Notes: a model not told the origin generated them from the letters alone. 31,242 nucleotides of DNA from Chara braunii (GCA_003427395.1 BFEA01000293.1:1867371-1898612), one strand, 5' to 3'. Counted from the stretch's first letter, positions 21,240 through 30,456 are shown. Made by a program: numbers and translations.

Positions 21240-21770
21240 CCTCTCCTCTCCTACACCTCCAGTTGCTTCCTCTTCTCTCCCCTCCTCCCATCACACACCC
21301 CTACGCTGCTCGTCGGGTATCCCTCCTTTCCTGTCACATTTCCTATTACTCCTCGCTCCTCTCTCTTCGCCTACTTCTCCGCTTGCCTCCTCTCCTCTCT
21401 CCTCCTCCCATCACATATCCCTACTGGGTATTCTTCCTCTCCCATCACATTACACATTACTCCTCGGCCAAGCTATTAAAACTCCAAAATCCTCTTTGCC
21501 TACTACTCCTGTCACTTCCTCTCCCCTCCTCCCTTCTCAGACCCCCACGCGCGGTACTGAGTATTCCTCCTCCAAATATTTCCCCCTTTTTTTTTTTTTT
21601 TTTTTTTTTTTTCCCACCCGTCGCCTGCCTTTCTATTCCTTTCCTCTCCCGCTCTTCGCCTACCCCCCTTATCTTGTCCTCTCCCATCCCCCTACACTCC
21701 TCATCTCCCATCACATTTCCCATTTCTCCTCACTCAAGCTGGTAATACTCCAGAATCCCCATGATCTGTG
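21240..21770 (+). repeat. CT-rich 5' region with about 120-bp degenerate tandem units
   Basis: CCTCCTCCCATCACA-type words mark units at 21281, 21401 and 21525 (periods 120 and 124). A later partial unit (21701-21760) again shows CTCCCATCACATT followed by TACTCCAGAATCC, as at 21437-21492. A T26 run (21587-21612) interrupts the last part. The 160-codon open frame across it is Leu/Ser/Pro/Phe-rich and simply reads the repeat, so I treat it as untranslated leader. Confidence 0.75.
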
Positions 21771-21775
21771 CAGGG

Positions 21776-21946
21776 GAGGGGAGGAGGGATCAGTAAAGAA
21801 ACGAGGATAGAAGTAGGGGGTGCACATCCCTCAGTACAGATAAGTCTCGATTTCAGATCCGTAATTAAAAATAAAAAAAAATAAAAAAAAAATCAAGGGG
21901 GGGAGAGAAGAGGGAACAGTAAAGAAACGAGGGACAAAGTAGGGGG
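21776..21946 (+). repeat. 126-bp-offset duplication just before ORF1
   Basis: CAGTAAAGAAACGAGG at 21791 recurs at 21917, with similar GGAGGG/GAGAGA sequence before it and AAGTAGGGGGTG after it. An A-rich stretch (21866-21892) lies between. The second copy runs into the ORF1 start codon. Perhaps an old local duplication, or a small insertion with its flank copied. Confidence 0.8.
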
Positions 21947-23337
21947 TGAAAACAGGCATGATGAAACTCAGATATGCCAGAGGTAGGGGGACTGGGTCCC
22001 TCCTTTTTTACCAAGGCGCAATGCGCCATAACATGATCAACCATCTGGGACCCAGCCCCTATGCTCGGCCGACAAACTTGGCTGCTGGCAAAGGATTGAA
22101 AAAGTGGGTTCCAACGAGGGAGGTGGCAACAGATATGCAAATTGATTCGTGTCAGAATGATAAGACAGGAATAAGTAATGAAGAGCTACAAGAGACTGCG
22201 CACACTCACAACCTCCCTCATTCAATCAACGATCAGCAGTCATCCTCTTCCTCACAAGGTCAGGCCACAACGCCTGTCAGACCGCCAGGAATGGAAAAAA
22301 GGGCATTATTCGATCGAGAAGGGGTAACTCCCCCAGCATTGGACCTCGTAATGGGTGAAGTAGAGGATGGTGTGCTCACAGAAGAAGAAAGAAGGATGGA
22401 AGAAGAGAGAAGGAAAAAGCAAACTAATCACGATGCACAATCCTCTCAATCTTCTCAGTCATCTCAGTCCTCCATTGCATCACAGCAAACAGGAAAACCA
22501 TCATGGGCACAGAAAGTTAGAGAGACTCTAGAGGGCAAATCCTTAACAATCGTGAGACCAGTGGGGACTGACTCCCGTCTCCCAGCGGAGGAGCTGAAAG
22601 TCCCCTTAAGAAACTTGTCCTCTTTACGTGCATATTTCCTCACTCTTTTTCTTCTGCCCTCAGAACAGAAAGTGGTAGATCAAGGGGGAAGAAAAGTGCT
22701 GATGAAATCATACCTAGCAGACAAGCTGGCCCAGAGAGACGCAGTATACATCAAACACGCAAGCAATTGGATTTTCTATGATGACTGTGCACACAGGTTA
22801 GTAAACGACAAAATTAAATGGATTTGCAAGAAATTACAATTGATTAAAGATGGACCAGAGGCAGTCCACAAATGTTTCCTGATTCAACCGTTGTCGCCCA
22901 CCGTCTTTACAATACTGAGTCTTTTTGAACAAGGTAAACAGAAAATGGACGGTTGGAAAAAATTGCGATGGGATCAATCCGATGTCCGCATCTATCCATG
23001 GTTGCCGAGGAAGATCGGTCCGGAGGAGAAGAGAAACCAGTGGATGAAAGATTTCTACTGGGTGGAGCTGAGACACATACCAGTAGAAGTTCAGGTTGCT
23101 TTCATCCACGACTTCGGTCAACAATATAAAATAGTTGACTTCATAGACCCACTCCCGACGTATGTGGCAAAAAGGGACGATTACGTGATGCTGACACTAG
23201 ATCTTCCAAGGGACCAACCTTTCTCACTTGATGACATTTCAAAATGGGAGGAAGAATGTATCAAATTCATACAGCGCCCAAATTCAGACTGTGGTGCTAT
23301 AGATGCAAGGCATACGGCCACCTTAGTATGGAAGTAG
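21946..23337 (+). CDS. LINE ORF1, RNA-binding protein (zero-frame part)
   Basis: 463 codons. Residues 1-195 are polar and low in complexity, with a charged helix (about 143-158, EEERRMEEERRKK) and a Ser/Gln tract (165-180). Residues about 195-440 look folded and resemble DUF4283 of plant LINE ORF1 proteins: GKSLTIVRPVG, then W-rich segments and FYWVELRHIPVEVQVA (370-385) before DFGQQYKIVDFIDPL. ORF1 proteins bind the element RNA and form the retrotransposition particle with ORF2p. After Pro445-Asn446 this frame runs on for a few residues without meaning, while the -1 frame supplies a zinc knuckle, so the true C-terminus lies in the next entry. ATG 21946 is the first in frame; 21961 is an alternative. 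Confidence 0.8.
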   Translation: MKTGMMKLRYARGRGTGSLLFYQGAMRHNMINHLGPSPYARPTNLAAGKGLKKWVPTREVATDMQIDSCQNDKTGISNEELQETAHTHNLPHSINDQQSSSSSQGQATTPVRPPGMEKRALFDREGVTPPALDLVMGEVEDGVLTEEERRMEEERRKKQTNHDAQSSQSSQSSQSSIASQQTGKPSWAQKVRETLEGKSLTIVRPVGTDSRLPAEELKVPLRNLSSLRAYFLTLFLLPSEQKVVDQGGRKVLMKSYLADKLAQRDAVYIKHASNWIFYDDCAHRLVNDKIKWICKKLQLIKDGPEAVHKCFLIQPLSPTVFTILSLFEQGKQKMDGWKKLRWDQSDVRIYPWLPRKIGPEEKRNQWMKDFYWVELRHIPVEVQVAFIHDFGQQYKIVDFIDPLPTYVAKRDDYVMLTLDLPRDQPFSLDDISKWEEECIKFIQRPNSDCGAIDARHTATLVWK

Positions 23338-23678
23338 CCTGCCCTCAGCATCCCCAACAGTCTACTGGTACGGAAGGAGGATTGAAAAAAAAAACCAAAA
23401 ATGCAAACAGATGGCTCCCCAGCGCTGCAGGATACGAAGGATGGGTATACATGGAGGAGGCGGCGCTAGGGGGACAGTCCGGGGGGTGGGTGTGGGAAGG
23501 AAGGGGGGATCCGAGGAGGATGGCAAGACCACCAGCGCACTGGAAACCTCCACCACAGCAGCCACATGGATGGAACACTCGGATCCAGCAGCCACCGAAA
23601 CCAAAACCACCTCCACCACCACCTCCTTCCCCGGGAGACAAGGTGGGAGGTGAAGGGAACGGAACTAGTAACAATTAA
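23277..23678 (+). CDS. LINE ORF1, -1 frame part with CCHC zinc knuckle
   Basis: Read one base back from the zero frame, KFRLWCYRCKAYGHLSMEVAC follows residue 445 directly. It holds C-x2-C-x4-H-x6-C (codons at 23295, 23304, 23319 and 23340), a retroelement-type zinc knuckle with a wide last spacing (x4 is usual). The sequence then becomes Gly/Trp-rich and Pro-rich (a run of prolines near 23605-23630), ending at TAA 23676-23678. The DUF4283-then-knuckle order is standard for plant LINE ORF1, so both frames belong to one protein. The switch point is CCCAAAT (23277-23283) in the phase needed for -1 slippage; a simple indel is the alternative. Confidence 0.75.
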   Translation, partial: PKFRLWCYRCKAYGHLSMEVACPQHPQQSTGTEGGLKKKTKNANRWLPSAAGYEGWVYMEEAALGGQSGGWVWEGRGDPRRMARPPAHWKPPPQQPHGWNTRIQQPPKPKPPPPPPPSPGDKVGGEGNGTSNN

Positions 23679-23705
23679 CTAAGTGGGACTGCTAAGCCAA
23701 TACGT

Positions 23706-24293
23706 ATGGGGACACAGTTGGGTCCGAATGCGAGCGCCTATATACCAACGGGCAATCGTTTCTCCCCATTGATGGATGCAACGAGGGAGGAGGAGGGTCA
23801 GAAAAAAGATCCATTTCAGGAACAACAGAAGAATCATGACCATAACAAAAGAAAAATTGGAACTCATGATTCACCAACCTCAAGAGAAAAAGAAAGTGAG
23901 GGACCTGCACCAGAACCGATGGATCTGGACCCATTAAAGAAGGTCTTTGAGCCACAGCCAATGGAGATTGAATCACTCCCAGGCGCTCCCCCTCCTCCAG
24001 AAAGAACTCCAACAGTGGATGCAGAGCTACCTACCATGAATATGAATGCAACAGATCTTCAAAGGGTGGTAGAGTGGCTTCTAGAAAGCCTCAAGCTGAA
24101 GTTTCTAGGCCGTTCTGAAACCTTTTGGGATGAGACGTATGTTCAGTTGGTCTCTCTGCTTGAGAACAGTACAAGCCTGCGAACAGCATTGGAGCAAGGA
24201 CTGCCTTTGGAGATAAGCTGGCAGCAGATGTGCCATCGCCTGCTACCAATCGTAGCGCTGAGATTCCAACCCCCGAATGAACAGGATCAGTAA
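23706..24293 (+). CDS. Inter-ORF open frame, possibly an ORF1 extension
   Basis: 195 codons in the same frame as the zinc knuckle, separated from it only by TAA 23676-23678 with no further stop between. The sequence is acidic and Pro-rich, with a repeated short motif (PEPMDLDP and PQPMEIES). It ends in a helix-like part, LQRVVEWLLESLKLKFLG..ETYVQLVSLLENS, that could be a small folded domain. I know no family for it. The next open frame (24297-24677) again follows in phase after one stop, which argues for a long ancestral ORF1 or middle ORF. Confidence 0.5.
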   Translation: MGTQLGPNASAYIPTGNRFSPLMDATREEEGQKKDPFQEQQKNHDHNKRKIGTHDSPTSREKESEGPAPEPMDLDPLKKVFEPQPMEIESLPGAPPPPERTPTVDAELPTMNMNATDLQRVVEWLLESLKLKFLGRSETFWDETYVQLVSLLENSTSLRTALEQGLPLEISWQQMCHRLLPIVALRFQPPNEQDQ

Positions 24294-24296
24294 GAA

Positions 24297-24677
24297 ATGG
24301 AAGAGTGGCTAGGCTCAAGTTCAGAGAATGCTGATGAAACTTCACTAAGGAACAATCGGGTCTCAATAAAGGAATCCTCTACTTCCAATCCCATAACACA
24401 GGGGATGGAACAAGTGAAAACAGTGCCTGGTTCTAATCAAGAGAGCGTTGTCACAGCATTGGTACCGGTTTCGGAAACAAGAACCAGTGAACTTTCCTTG
24501 CAAACGACATGCAACTCCACAAAAAATGCTTTGGCAAAGGAAAGAGACCAGATGAAGGGAGGAGAGGAGGAGAAGGGGGAGAAGGTGGTAATGGATGAGG
24601 TAAGGGAAGAAAGGGAGATGAGGGAGGCTGCAGATGAGGATGGTCCTCCCCCTCACTGTGCATCGAAAAGGAAGTAA
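24297..24677 (+). CDS. Inter-ORF open frame, charged
   Basis: 126 codons, in phase with the previous frame after TAA 24291-24293. Ser/Thr-rich at first, then strongly acidic and basic (GGEEEKGEKVVMDEVREERE). No domain recognised. Best viewed as part of the decayed inter-ORF coding region of the LINE. Confidence 0.4.
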   Translation: MEEWLGSSSENADETSLRNNRVSIKESSTSNPITQGMEQVKTVPGSNQESVVTALVPVSETRTSELSLQTTCNSTKNALAKERDQMKGGEEEKGEKVVMDEVREEREMREAADEDGPPPHCASKRK

Positions 24678-24694
24678 CATTCCAGCTTAAGCAA

Positions 24695-25582
24695 ATGGTA
24701 TCCGAGTTGACTGGTGAGAAAAAGTTCCTCTTACTTACCAAAGAAACCCAGGAATCAGAAAAACAACAACAAAAGCAGTTGATATTGGAGGAAGGAGAAC
24801 AGTTAGCAACTCTCCAAAAGCTCCCTGTTTTAGTTGGAAAAGAAGTCAGTCCCACTTCTTCATCGGACCAGCTAAATGGGGAAAATACAACTCCTATCGG
24901 CACAACTGCAGATCAGATGGGTGAAGAAGTAAATAAGGCAGTTTCAGACCACATTTTGGTAGTGAAGGAAGAAAGCCTTCCAAAAGTTGTACAGAAAGAA
25001 AAAGCAGAGCTAATAAAGCCTGGGCAGTTTCAACGTTCCTACCCCCCATTTCCCCTTCGGAAGGAACACTGGTCAGTAGGAGACAAAAGTTACGGCTGCT
25101 GGTGGCAGGGGGGCATGCAGAACTAGCCTTGACCAAACCAGGGGTTTTAATACTGCCAGTCAGACTGAGGGAGGGTAAGTGGAAAGTGAGCTTGTCTGAA
25201 CCAGCAGGCTCAGCACATGGAGAGGTGACAATTCATGGAACCCCTACGTCTCAGCTCTCCTCTCTGATGGATAACTTGGCGGGAGATAGTCAAAATCATT
25301 CAGGATCAACTTCCCCAGGGTGGCTCGGCAGTGCTAATCTTATCAGCAGATTCCTAGAGGATCTCAGTCAGGGATGTGTTTCTCAGATATAAGCACACAC
25401 GAGCAATCAACCTGCGCTGGTTTACTCAGGACACATTGCCTAAGATACAACAGCTTAAAATCAAGGCAGGGGATTTCTGGTCAGAATTTGATGTCACAGT
25501 ACTCCTCTCTCGACTTCTAAAAAATAGTCAGTTATTGCTAGAAAAAGGCGGTAAGCTGGACTATGGTCTCTGGTTATCTTTC

Positions 25583-25616
<34 letters not shown>

Positions 25617-25627
25617 TCAGTTTATAA
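24695..25627 (+). pseudogene. Inter-ORF coding remnant in three overlapping frames
   Basis: Three open frames overlap (24695-25126, 25102-25392, 25376-25627), as one ORF broken by two frameshifts would. The first part is Gln/Glu-rich and the middle has globular composition (VLILPVRLREGKWKVSLSEP). The last part, INLRWFTQDTLPKIQQLKIKAGDFWSEF, looks helical and amphipathic. It runs into the A29 tract as a lysine string. No known domain was seen. If the A-tract length is wrong by one base, this last frame could be continuous with ORF2. Confidence 0.45.
25586..25614 (+). repeat. A29 tract just before the ORF2 start
   Basis: 29 consecutive A residues lie 12 bases before the ORF2 ATG. The preceding open frame reads it as lysines and is offset by one base from ORF2. 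Such a run is prone to polymerase slippage and to length miscalls. It may alternatively mark the tail of a small retro-insertion. Confidence 0.95.
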
Positions 25628-27906
25628 TGGATGTTACAAACCTATTAGAAGTATTATACAACAAGGATAACAATTGGAAAAACCTTAGAAGAACAACTGA
25701 CCTCGACATCAGGTCACTTAACGTGAACAGTTTAGCATCAGCGAAGCACACTAAAAGGCAAGCAATATACGAGCAATTGAAAGGTATTGGGGGTAAGGTA
25801 TGGCCTGACGCCATCTGTGTGCAGGAAACACATCTGATGGACAATGCAGATCATCACCACATCCACAAACATATTTGGCCTCATCAGGCTTTCAAGGCAC
25901 ATGCCCCCAAACCAGGCAGTGCAGGTGTAGCAATCTGGCTTCCTCCTGACTCAAAAATCGACCCTCTCTATTGGGAAGTAGACAAGGAGGAAGGGCGATG
26001 GGTTTTTCTTTTGGCTATGTTGGAAATTGAAGTGGTGACTATTCTATGTGTGTATGCTCCCAATGAGGTAAGTGAAAGGGCTCGCTTCTTTGAATCCTTA
26101 AAAGGCCGGCTACCGGTGGGCATTCCAGTGGTGATGGCAGGGGATTTCAATGCAGCCCCACATCGGCATTTGGACCGATGGCAGATCCTATCCCCCTGTC
26201 CATTGTACATTGAGAAGGATGAGGAAATTATAGAAAGAACATGTCAATCCTTCAACCTCTTTGATGCATATAGACGGCTCTTTCCTACCAAACGCACTTT
26301 CACGTGTTTCCGAAAAAGTCAAACAATGAAACCATTTAAGTCTCGTATAGACCTAAGACTATTATCGGAAGAACTGGAGGGTACGCTCCAAGTAGCAGGG
26401 ATATTCCCTCCCAGTATCTTCCCAGGTCTAGACCACGCTATGACTGTAGTATTGCTGTCTTTCAGAAAGAAGTCTGACCAAGGAAGAGGCTTCTATAAAC
26501 TAAATACCTCTTTACTGCATACAGATATTTTCAAAGTGTATCTCCATGATGTTTGGTCTTTCTGGAGGGAACAGAAAAAACAAATCAAGGACGATATACG
26601 CTCGTTCAACAACGGCCTAATGTTTTTAGGTCGTAAATGCAATGAATATTCAAAATTGTTTGCTATGCCGCGACATGTGGAAGAGATTGACCTACAAAAG
26701 CAACTGCAACAACTACAACAACAAGAAGAAGAGGCGACCGGTGGAGATCATAAGACTAAAATTTCCCAAAAAATCAACACACTTGAAGACAAATTATTAT
26801 CATTTATGGAGCATCGTTGGCAAGGGATCAGAATAAGAGGAAAACTTAGGGGACATAACATAGAAGGTGTCATGGATGCAAGATTTTTTGCCACAACAAA
26901 AGCAAGAACTGGTCGCACAATCATAGCGGTTTTCTATGACCCCCAAGGAGATGATTCCTCTCTAGTGACGTCGACAGCGGAATGTACAAAAATAGCCAGG
27001 GATTTTTACAAATCCCTCTTCACATCAGAATGCAAACAGCCGAAAGAGCAAAGGGTTAAAGAAATTGAAGAGTTTCTTAAACCTCTAACTAAAACCCTAA
27101 CTGATCGTCAGAAAGAAATGTTAGAAAACCCCCTCACAAAGGAAGAAATCTGGGCGGCCTTGTTGATGATGGAGGAAGAAAAAACTCCAGGGATTGATGG
27201 CNTACCAAAAGAATTCTGGGAAGTCGTGTGGGATTTCTTAGCCCAAGACCTGATGGATTTCTACCAGACAGTCTGGTCCTCTGGAGGAATGAGAGAGATA
27301 GTTGGACAAGGAGTTCTGACCCTCCTATACAAAAAGGGGGATAAAGCAAATATCAGAAATTATAGGCCAATAACTTTTCTCACAGTGGTTTATAAGTTGG
27401 CAGCAAAAGCATTAGCAAACCGCATAATGAAAGTCATCAAGGACATTATTCACCCAACTCAAACTGGTTTTATTGAAGGAAGGAACATCCAAGACAATAT
27501 CCTACTAGTAAATGAATTAATTAAACTTTCAAGGCAATCCAAACACAACACAGCTTTCATTTTCATTGACTTTGAGAAAGCCTATGATCATGTAGATTGT
27601 TTTTTTTTAGAAAAATGCCTTGAAAAGTTTAACTTTGGTCCTAACTTTCGAAAATGGATTGAGATCCTTCATNCTAACGNNACTACGAGNGTAATGATAA
27701 ATGGGAACCTAGCCCCCCCTATTGAATTGGAACGATCAGTAAGACAAGGTGATCCAATTGCCCCTTTCCTCTTCGTCATTATGATGGAGGCCTTCGCCGC
27801 AAACTTGAGATGTAACAAGGACATAAAACGAATTCAGGTCAGCTACATTCCTGAGGAAGCCATACCAGTTTGTTCTCTATTTGCAGATGACCTCCCTGAT
27901 GATTGA
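25627..27906 (+). CDS. LINE ORF2: APE-type endonuclease plus reverse transcriptase (N-terminal 759 aa)
   Basis: Endonuclease at about residues 26-280 with all key positions kept: N32 (SLNVNSL), E67 (VQETH), Y143/N146 (YAPN), D173/N175 (AGDFN), D242 (SRIDLRL), D269/H270 (LDHAMT). It nicks target DNA to prime reverse transcription. A coiled, Gln/Glu-rich linker follows (350-395). Reverse transcriptase: TPGIDG (520), LLYKKGDKANIRNYRPIT (567-583), QTGFIEGRN, IDFEKAYD (catalytic D648), VRQGDPIAPFLF (705), and FADD (752-755, catalytic Asp pair). The frame is lost right after FADD (27890) and terminates at 27904-27906. Ns fall at 27202 and 27673-27690. Start: first ATG after the A29 tract, 26 residues before the endonuclease core. 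Confidence 0.92.
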   Translation: MDVTNLLEVLYNKDNNWKNLRRTTDLDIRSLNVNSLASAKHTKRQAIYEQLKGIGGKVWPDAICVQETHLMDNADHHHIHKHIWPHQAFKAHAPKPGSAGVAIWLPPDSKIDPLYWEVDKEEGRWVFLLAMLEIEVVTILCVYAPNEVSERARFFESLKGRLPVGIPVVMAGDFNAAPHRHLDRWQILSPCPLYIEKDEEIIERTCQSFNLFDAYRRLFPTKRTFTCFRKSQTMKPFKSRIDLRLLSEELEGTLQVAGIFPPSIFPGLDHAMTVVLLSFRKKSDQGRGFYKLNTSLLHTDIFKVYLHDVWSFWREQKKQIKDDIRSFNNGLMFLGRKCNEYSKLFAMPRHVEEIDLQKQLQQLQQQEEEATGGDHKTKISQKINTLEDKLLSFMEHRWQGIRIRGKLRGHNIEGVMDARFFATTKARTGRTIIAVFYDPQGDDSSLVTSTAECTKIARDFYKSLFTSECKQPKEQRVKEIEEFLKPLTKTLTDRQKEMLENPLTKEEIWAALLMMEEEKTPGIDGXPKEFWEVVWDFLAQDLMDFYQTVWSSGGMREIVGQGVLTLLYKKGDKANIRNYRPITFLTVVYKLAAKALANRIMKVIKDIIHPTQTGFIEGRNIQDNILLVNELIKLSRQSKHNTAFIFIDFEKAYDHVDCFFLEKCLEKFNFGPNFRKWIEILHXNXTTXVMINGNLAPPIELERSVRQGDPIAPFLFVIMMEAFAANLRCNKDIKRIQVSYIPEEAIPVCSLFADDLPDD

Positions 27907-30206
27907 GGCCTCTCAGGAAAATTTAAGAGAAATAAAGGAACTAATGGATAAATTTTGTGCACTCTCTGATATAAGAATCAACTGGGGCACAAAGACGCAA
28001 GGTTGATGGATACATCATCAGGGAGTGAGACCCCCAGAACACCCAAAGATTAACTGGGTTCTAGCAGTAAATCCAATCAGGATCCTGGACATTTTTCTCT
28101 CTGCAATGGGCAAGCCAACGGAGAATAATGAATGGATACGCAAACCAACACTGGCTAAATTGGAATTATGGAAGGATAAACGAACCTCTATCACAGGACG
28201 ATCGCTGGTCATTAACAACGTCATTTTAGCCTCACTCTCGTACAAATCAGCAGTATGGGCAATAGATAAAACAACTCTTAAACCCCTTCAACGACAAATA
28301 ACGGCATACCTGTGGAGAGGAAATCACGATCACAAGAATGTACTAAGCAGAGTGGCATGACATGCGGTGATCCAACCCAAAGCAAAAGGAGGTTTGAGAA
28401 TTGTAGACCCTTCTACCCAAGTCATGGCCCTTTCGATTCAGTGAATTAAAATACTACTTTTCAGTCCAGAGACCCCATGGGCAGCTCTAGCAGAAGAACA
28501 GATATCGAGACTAGCCCCGGAGGAACCTGGTGGGACAGATCCACTGACATGGTTGGAGAATTGTCACTAGCCCATCCCTAGGGGCAGAACACTTGATCAG
28601 CCAGCGAACGAACTCCCATCGACAGACCACAAGGATGAATATAAAAAATGATCCCTTTTGGAGAGATCTCCTCAGGATTTGGCGCAAACTGCCTCTACCA
28701 GACAAAATTGCCCCAAATAGATGGGAGGAAGTTTGTCAGCAGCCCTTATTCAACAACAGGTNGATCACTNATACACAAGGAAGGACGTATCACTGCACAG
28801 ACTCCCCTTGGAAGGGCTGGGTAAAGAATGNGATTNTGAGGATAGGAGACATCTGGTGCACAGATACGAAAGATTGNCACCAAATCTCATACCTTGGGCC
28901 AAGGCTAAGATATTGCAGGGGAACAGAAAATGCACTTGAAACAATTACTGAAGCCATCCTGATAGCATGGCTAAGGATTCTCAGGAAAGGGCCCCAACTC
29001 AAGGAAGGTGATTGGGTGGGTATCCAGGGATCCCCCAACAAATAGGGAATGTAATTTTGCTAAATGAAAAAGGATCAGTTTTAATCTCTATTTTCCCAAT
29101 CAATCAGAGTTATCAGATAAAGGAAACCAATGAAACCAGATGGGTGGAAGTGGACCAAGTATTCAGGATCAGAGTTCTGAAACAAAAGGACCACTTGATT
29201 GCCTTCAAACCCTCATGTCCGATTAACGAACTAGCGTTGGACCCAATATATTGGACATGGACAAGCCCAGTGAGGAGTAGCAGAAAGTGTGAGCGTTCCC
29301 TACACTCACTAACAGTCAAATCTACCTACAGAATGTTAAGACCCAGATTGAACTTGAAAGATCGGGTTGAAAGCAGATGGATGAAGCACCTGAATGTGAG
29401 AGAGGATCAAATGGTTTAAAACTATCAAGTCCAGACCGACAAAGATTGCCTCTCTACAATGGCAAATTAATCATCGTTGCCTTCCCACGAACGACTGGTT
29501 AATGGACAGAACATCACTAGAAGAAAGAGGACTTGCTCATCCGTAGTGTAAGCTATGTATCTCAGCTTTCCCAAGTAGAACCATTCCGGAGACCATAGAG
29601 CACATCTTTCTACAATGCCCAGGTGTTGTTTTGCTATGGCGGTGGTGGGATAGGATTTGGTCTACCCTCAATACTGAGTTGGCATGGCCATGGGACTGGA
29701 GAACTCTTTTATGTGAGACCTGGTCTCCGGCCTTGCTAGACAATTTCTCCCACAACCTGTTTAAAACAGGAAGGAGGGCCATTCTCTGGGCCCTCTGGAA
29801 CCGTCGTTGTACCTTTGAAATGGAAGGAGTGAGGATTGACGGCCCAGAACTGACAGAAGCAATCAAACTACAAGTGCAGACAGATATCACAATCCAATGG
29901 AACAAGATTAAAGAAAAAATCCAATTTCTATCATCCAAAAAAGAAATCCTACAACACATTAAACAATTCAGTGGCGCTTGGCTTGGGGGGTCCCAAGGAG
30001 GGAAGATTGGACAGATCCAAGAAGGTGGGGGAAGGAGAGGTATCAAGGAAGGGCAAGTTGAGGAAATACCTAGAGACTTTCGTCTGATATTTCATGACTG
30101 GACCAGTGTAGACCCTTCAATCCCTTTGCGACCCTCCTCAGAATTCCCAGACCCATTTCCCCCCTCTCTTTCGCTGGTCCCCATGAGTTGGTATGACTAT
30201 GTCTGA
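27890..30206 (+). pseudogene. LINE ORF2, broken C-terminal part with zinc-binding region
   Basis: A one-base frame change at 27890 continues the reverse transcriptase (TSLMIEASQENLREIKELMD, then the thumb region). Frame segments: 27890 to about 28570 (stops at 28004, 28358, 28442 and 28568), 28593-29045, 29012-29419, then about 29406-30206 (stop at 29544). The late part carries IASLQWQINHRCLPTNDWL and C-x2-C..H..C (CKLCISAFP..ETIEHIFLQCPG), the zinc-binding region that follows RT in plant LINEs, and a tail ending SWYDYV. Four of the stops replace a tryptophan found in a sister copy. The pieces keep their order and similarity, so decay is recent relative to the other copies. Confidence 0.88.
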
Positions 30207-30379
30207 AAAGGCGATGTGTGAGTTGAGAGGTTTTTTCCGTTTGAAAAATATCTACTAAGTTCTGTTGTAGGTGGTTATGGCAAAACAGCTTATATCAGTA
30301 CCCGTGATCCAAATTAGTACCAGGTCTACTCTGACATATCTGGCGCCACTCTGATGAGGGTGAAGAGGTACAAGGGACA

Positions 30380-30456
30380 CTGGGCCCATTTCCCAGCACT
30401 TTCTGTTTCAATTGCTCATCATTGCATGTCAAGGGACGCTGGACCCGCTTTCCAGC
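30380..30456 (+). repeat. Pair of related hairpins in the LINE 3' UTR
   Basis: CTGGG/CCCAG (30380-30384 and 30392-30396) and GCTGGA/TCCAGC (30438-30443 and 30451-30456). Each is preceded by AAGGGAC and they are about 58 bases apart. A third member with GCTGAG/CTCAGC lies at 18991-19009 in another LINE 3' end. Two stem pairs change on both sides together across the three copies. Confidence 0.75.

Noticed and set aside
21263-21745. 160-codon open frame in the CT-rich leader
   Set aside because: Leu/Ser/Pro/Phe low complexity generated by the CT repeat and the T26 run. No domain, and it lies upstream of ORF1 in untranslated sequence.
27904-27906. TGA after FADD considered as the natural end of ORF2
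   Set aside because: Conserved RT sequence (TSLMIEASQ) continues at once in another frame, so this is a frameshift and not the true C-terminus.
30352-30366. CTGATGAG resembling a hammerhead ribozyme core
   Set aside because: The required GAAA part and flanking stems are not found in the right places, and the 8-base word is expected by chance.
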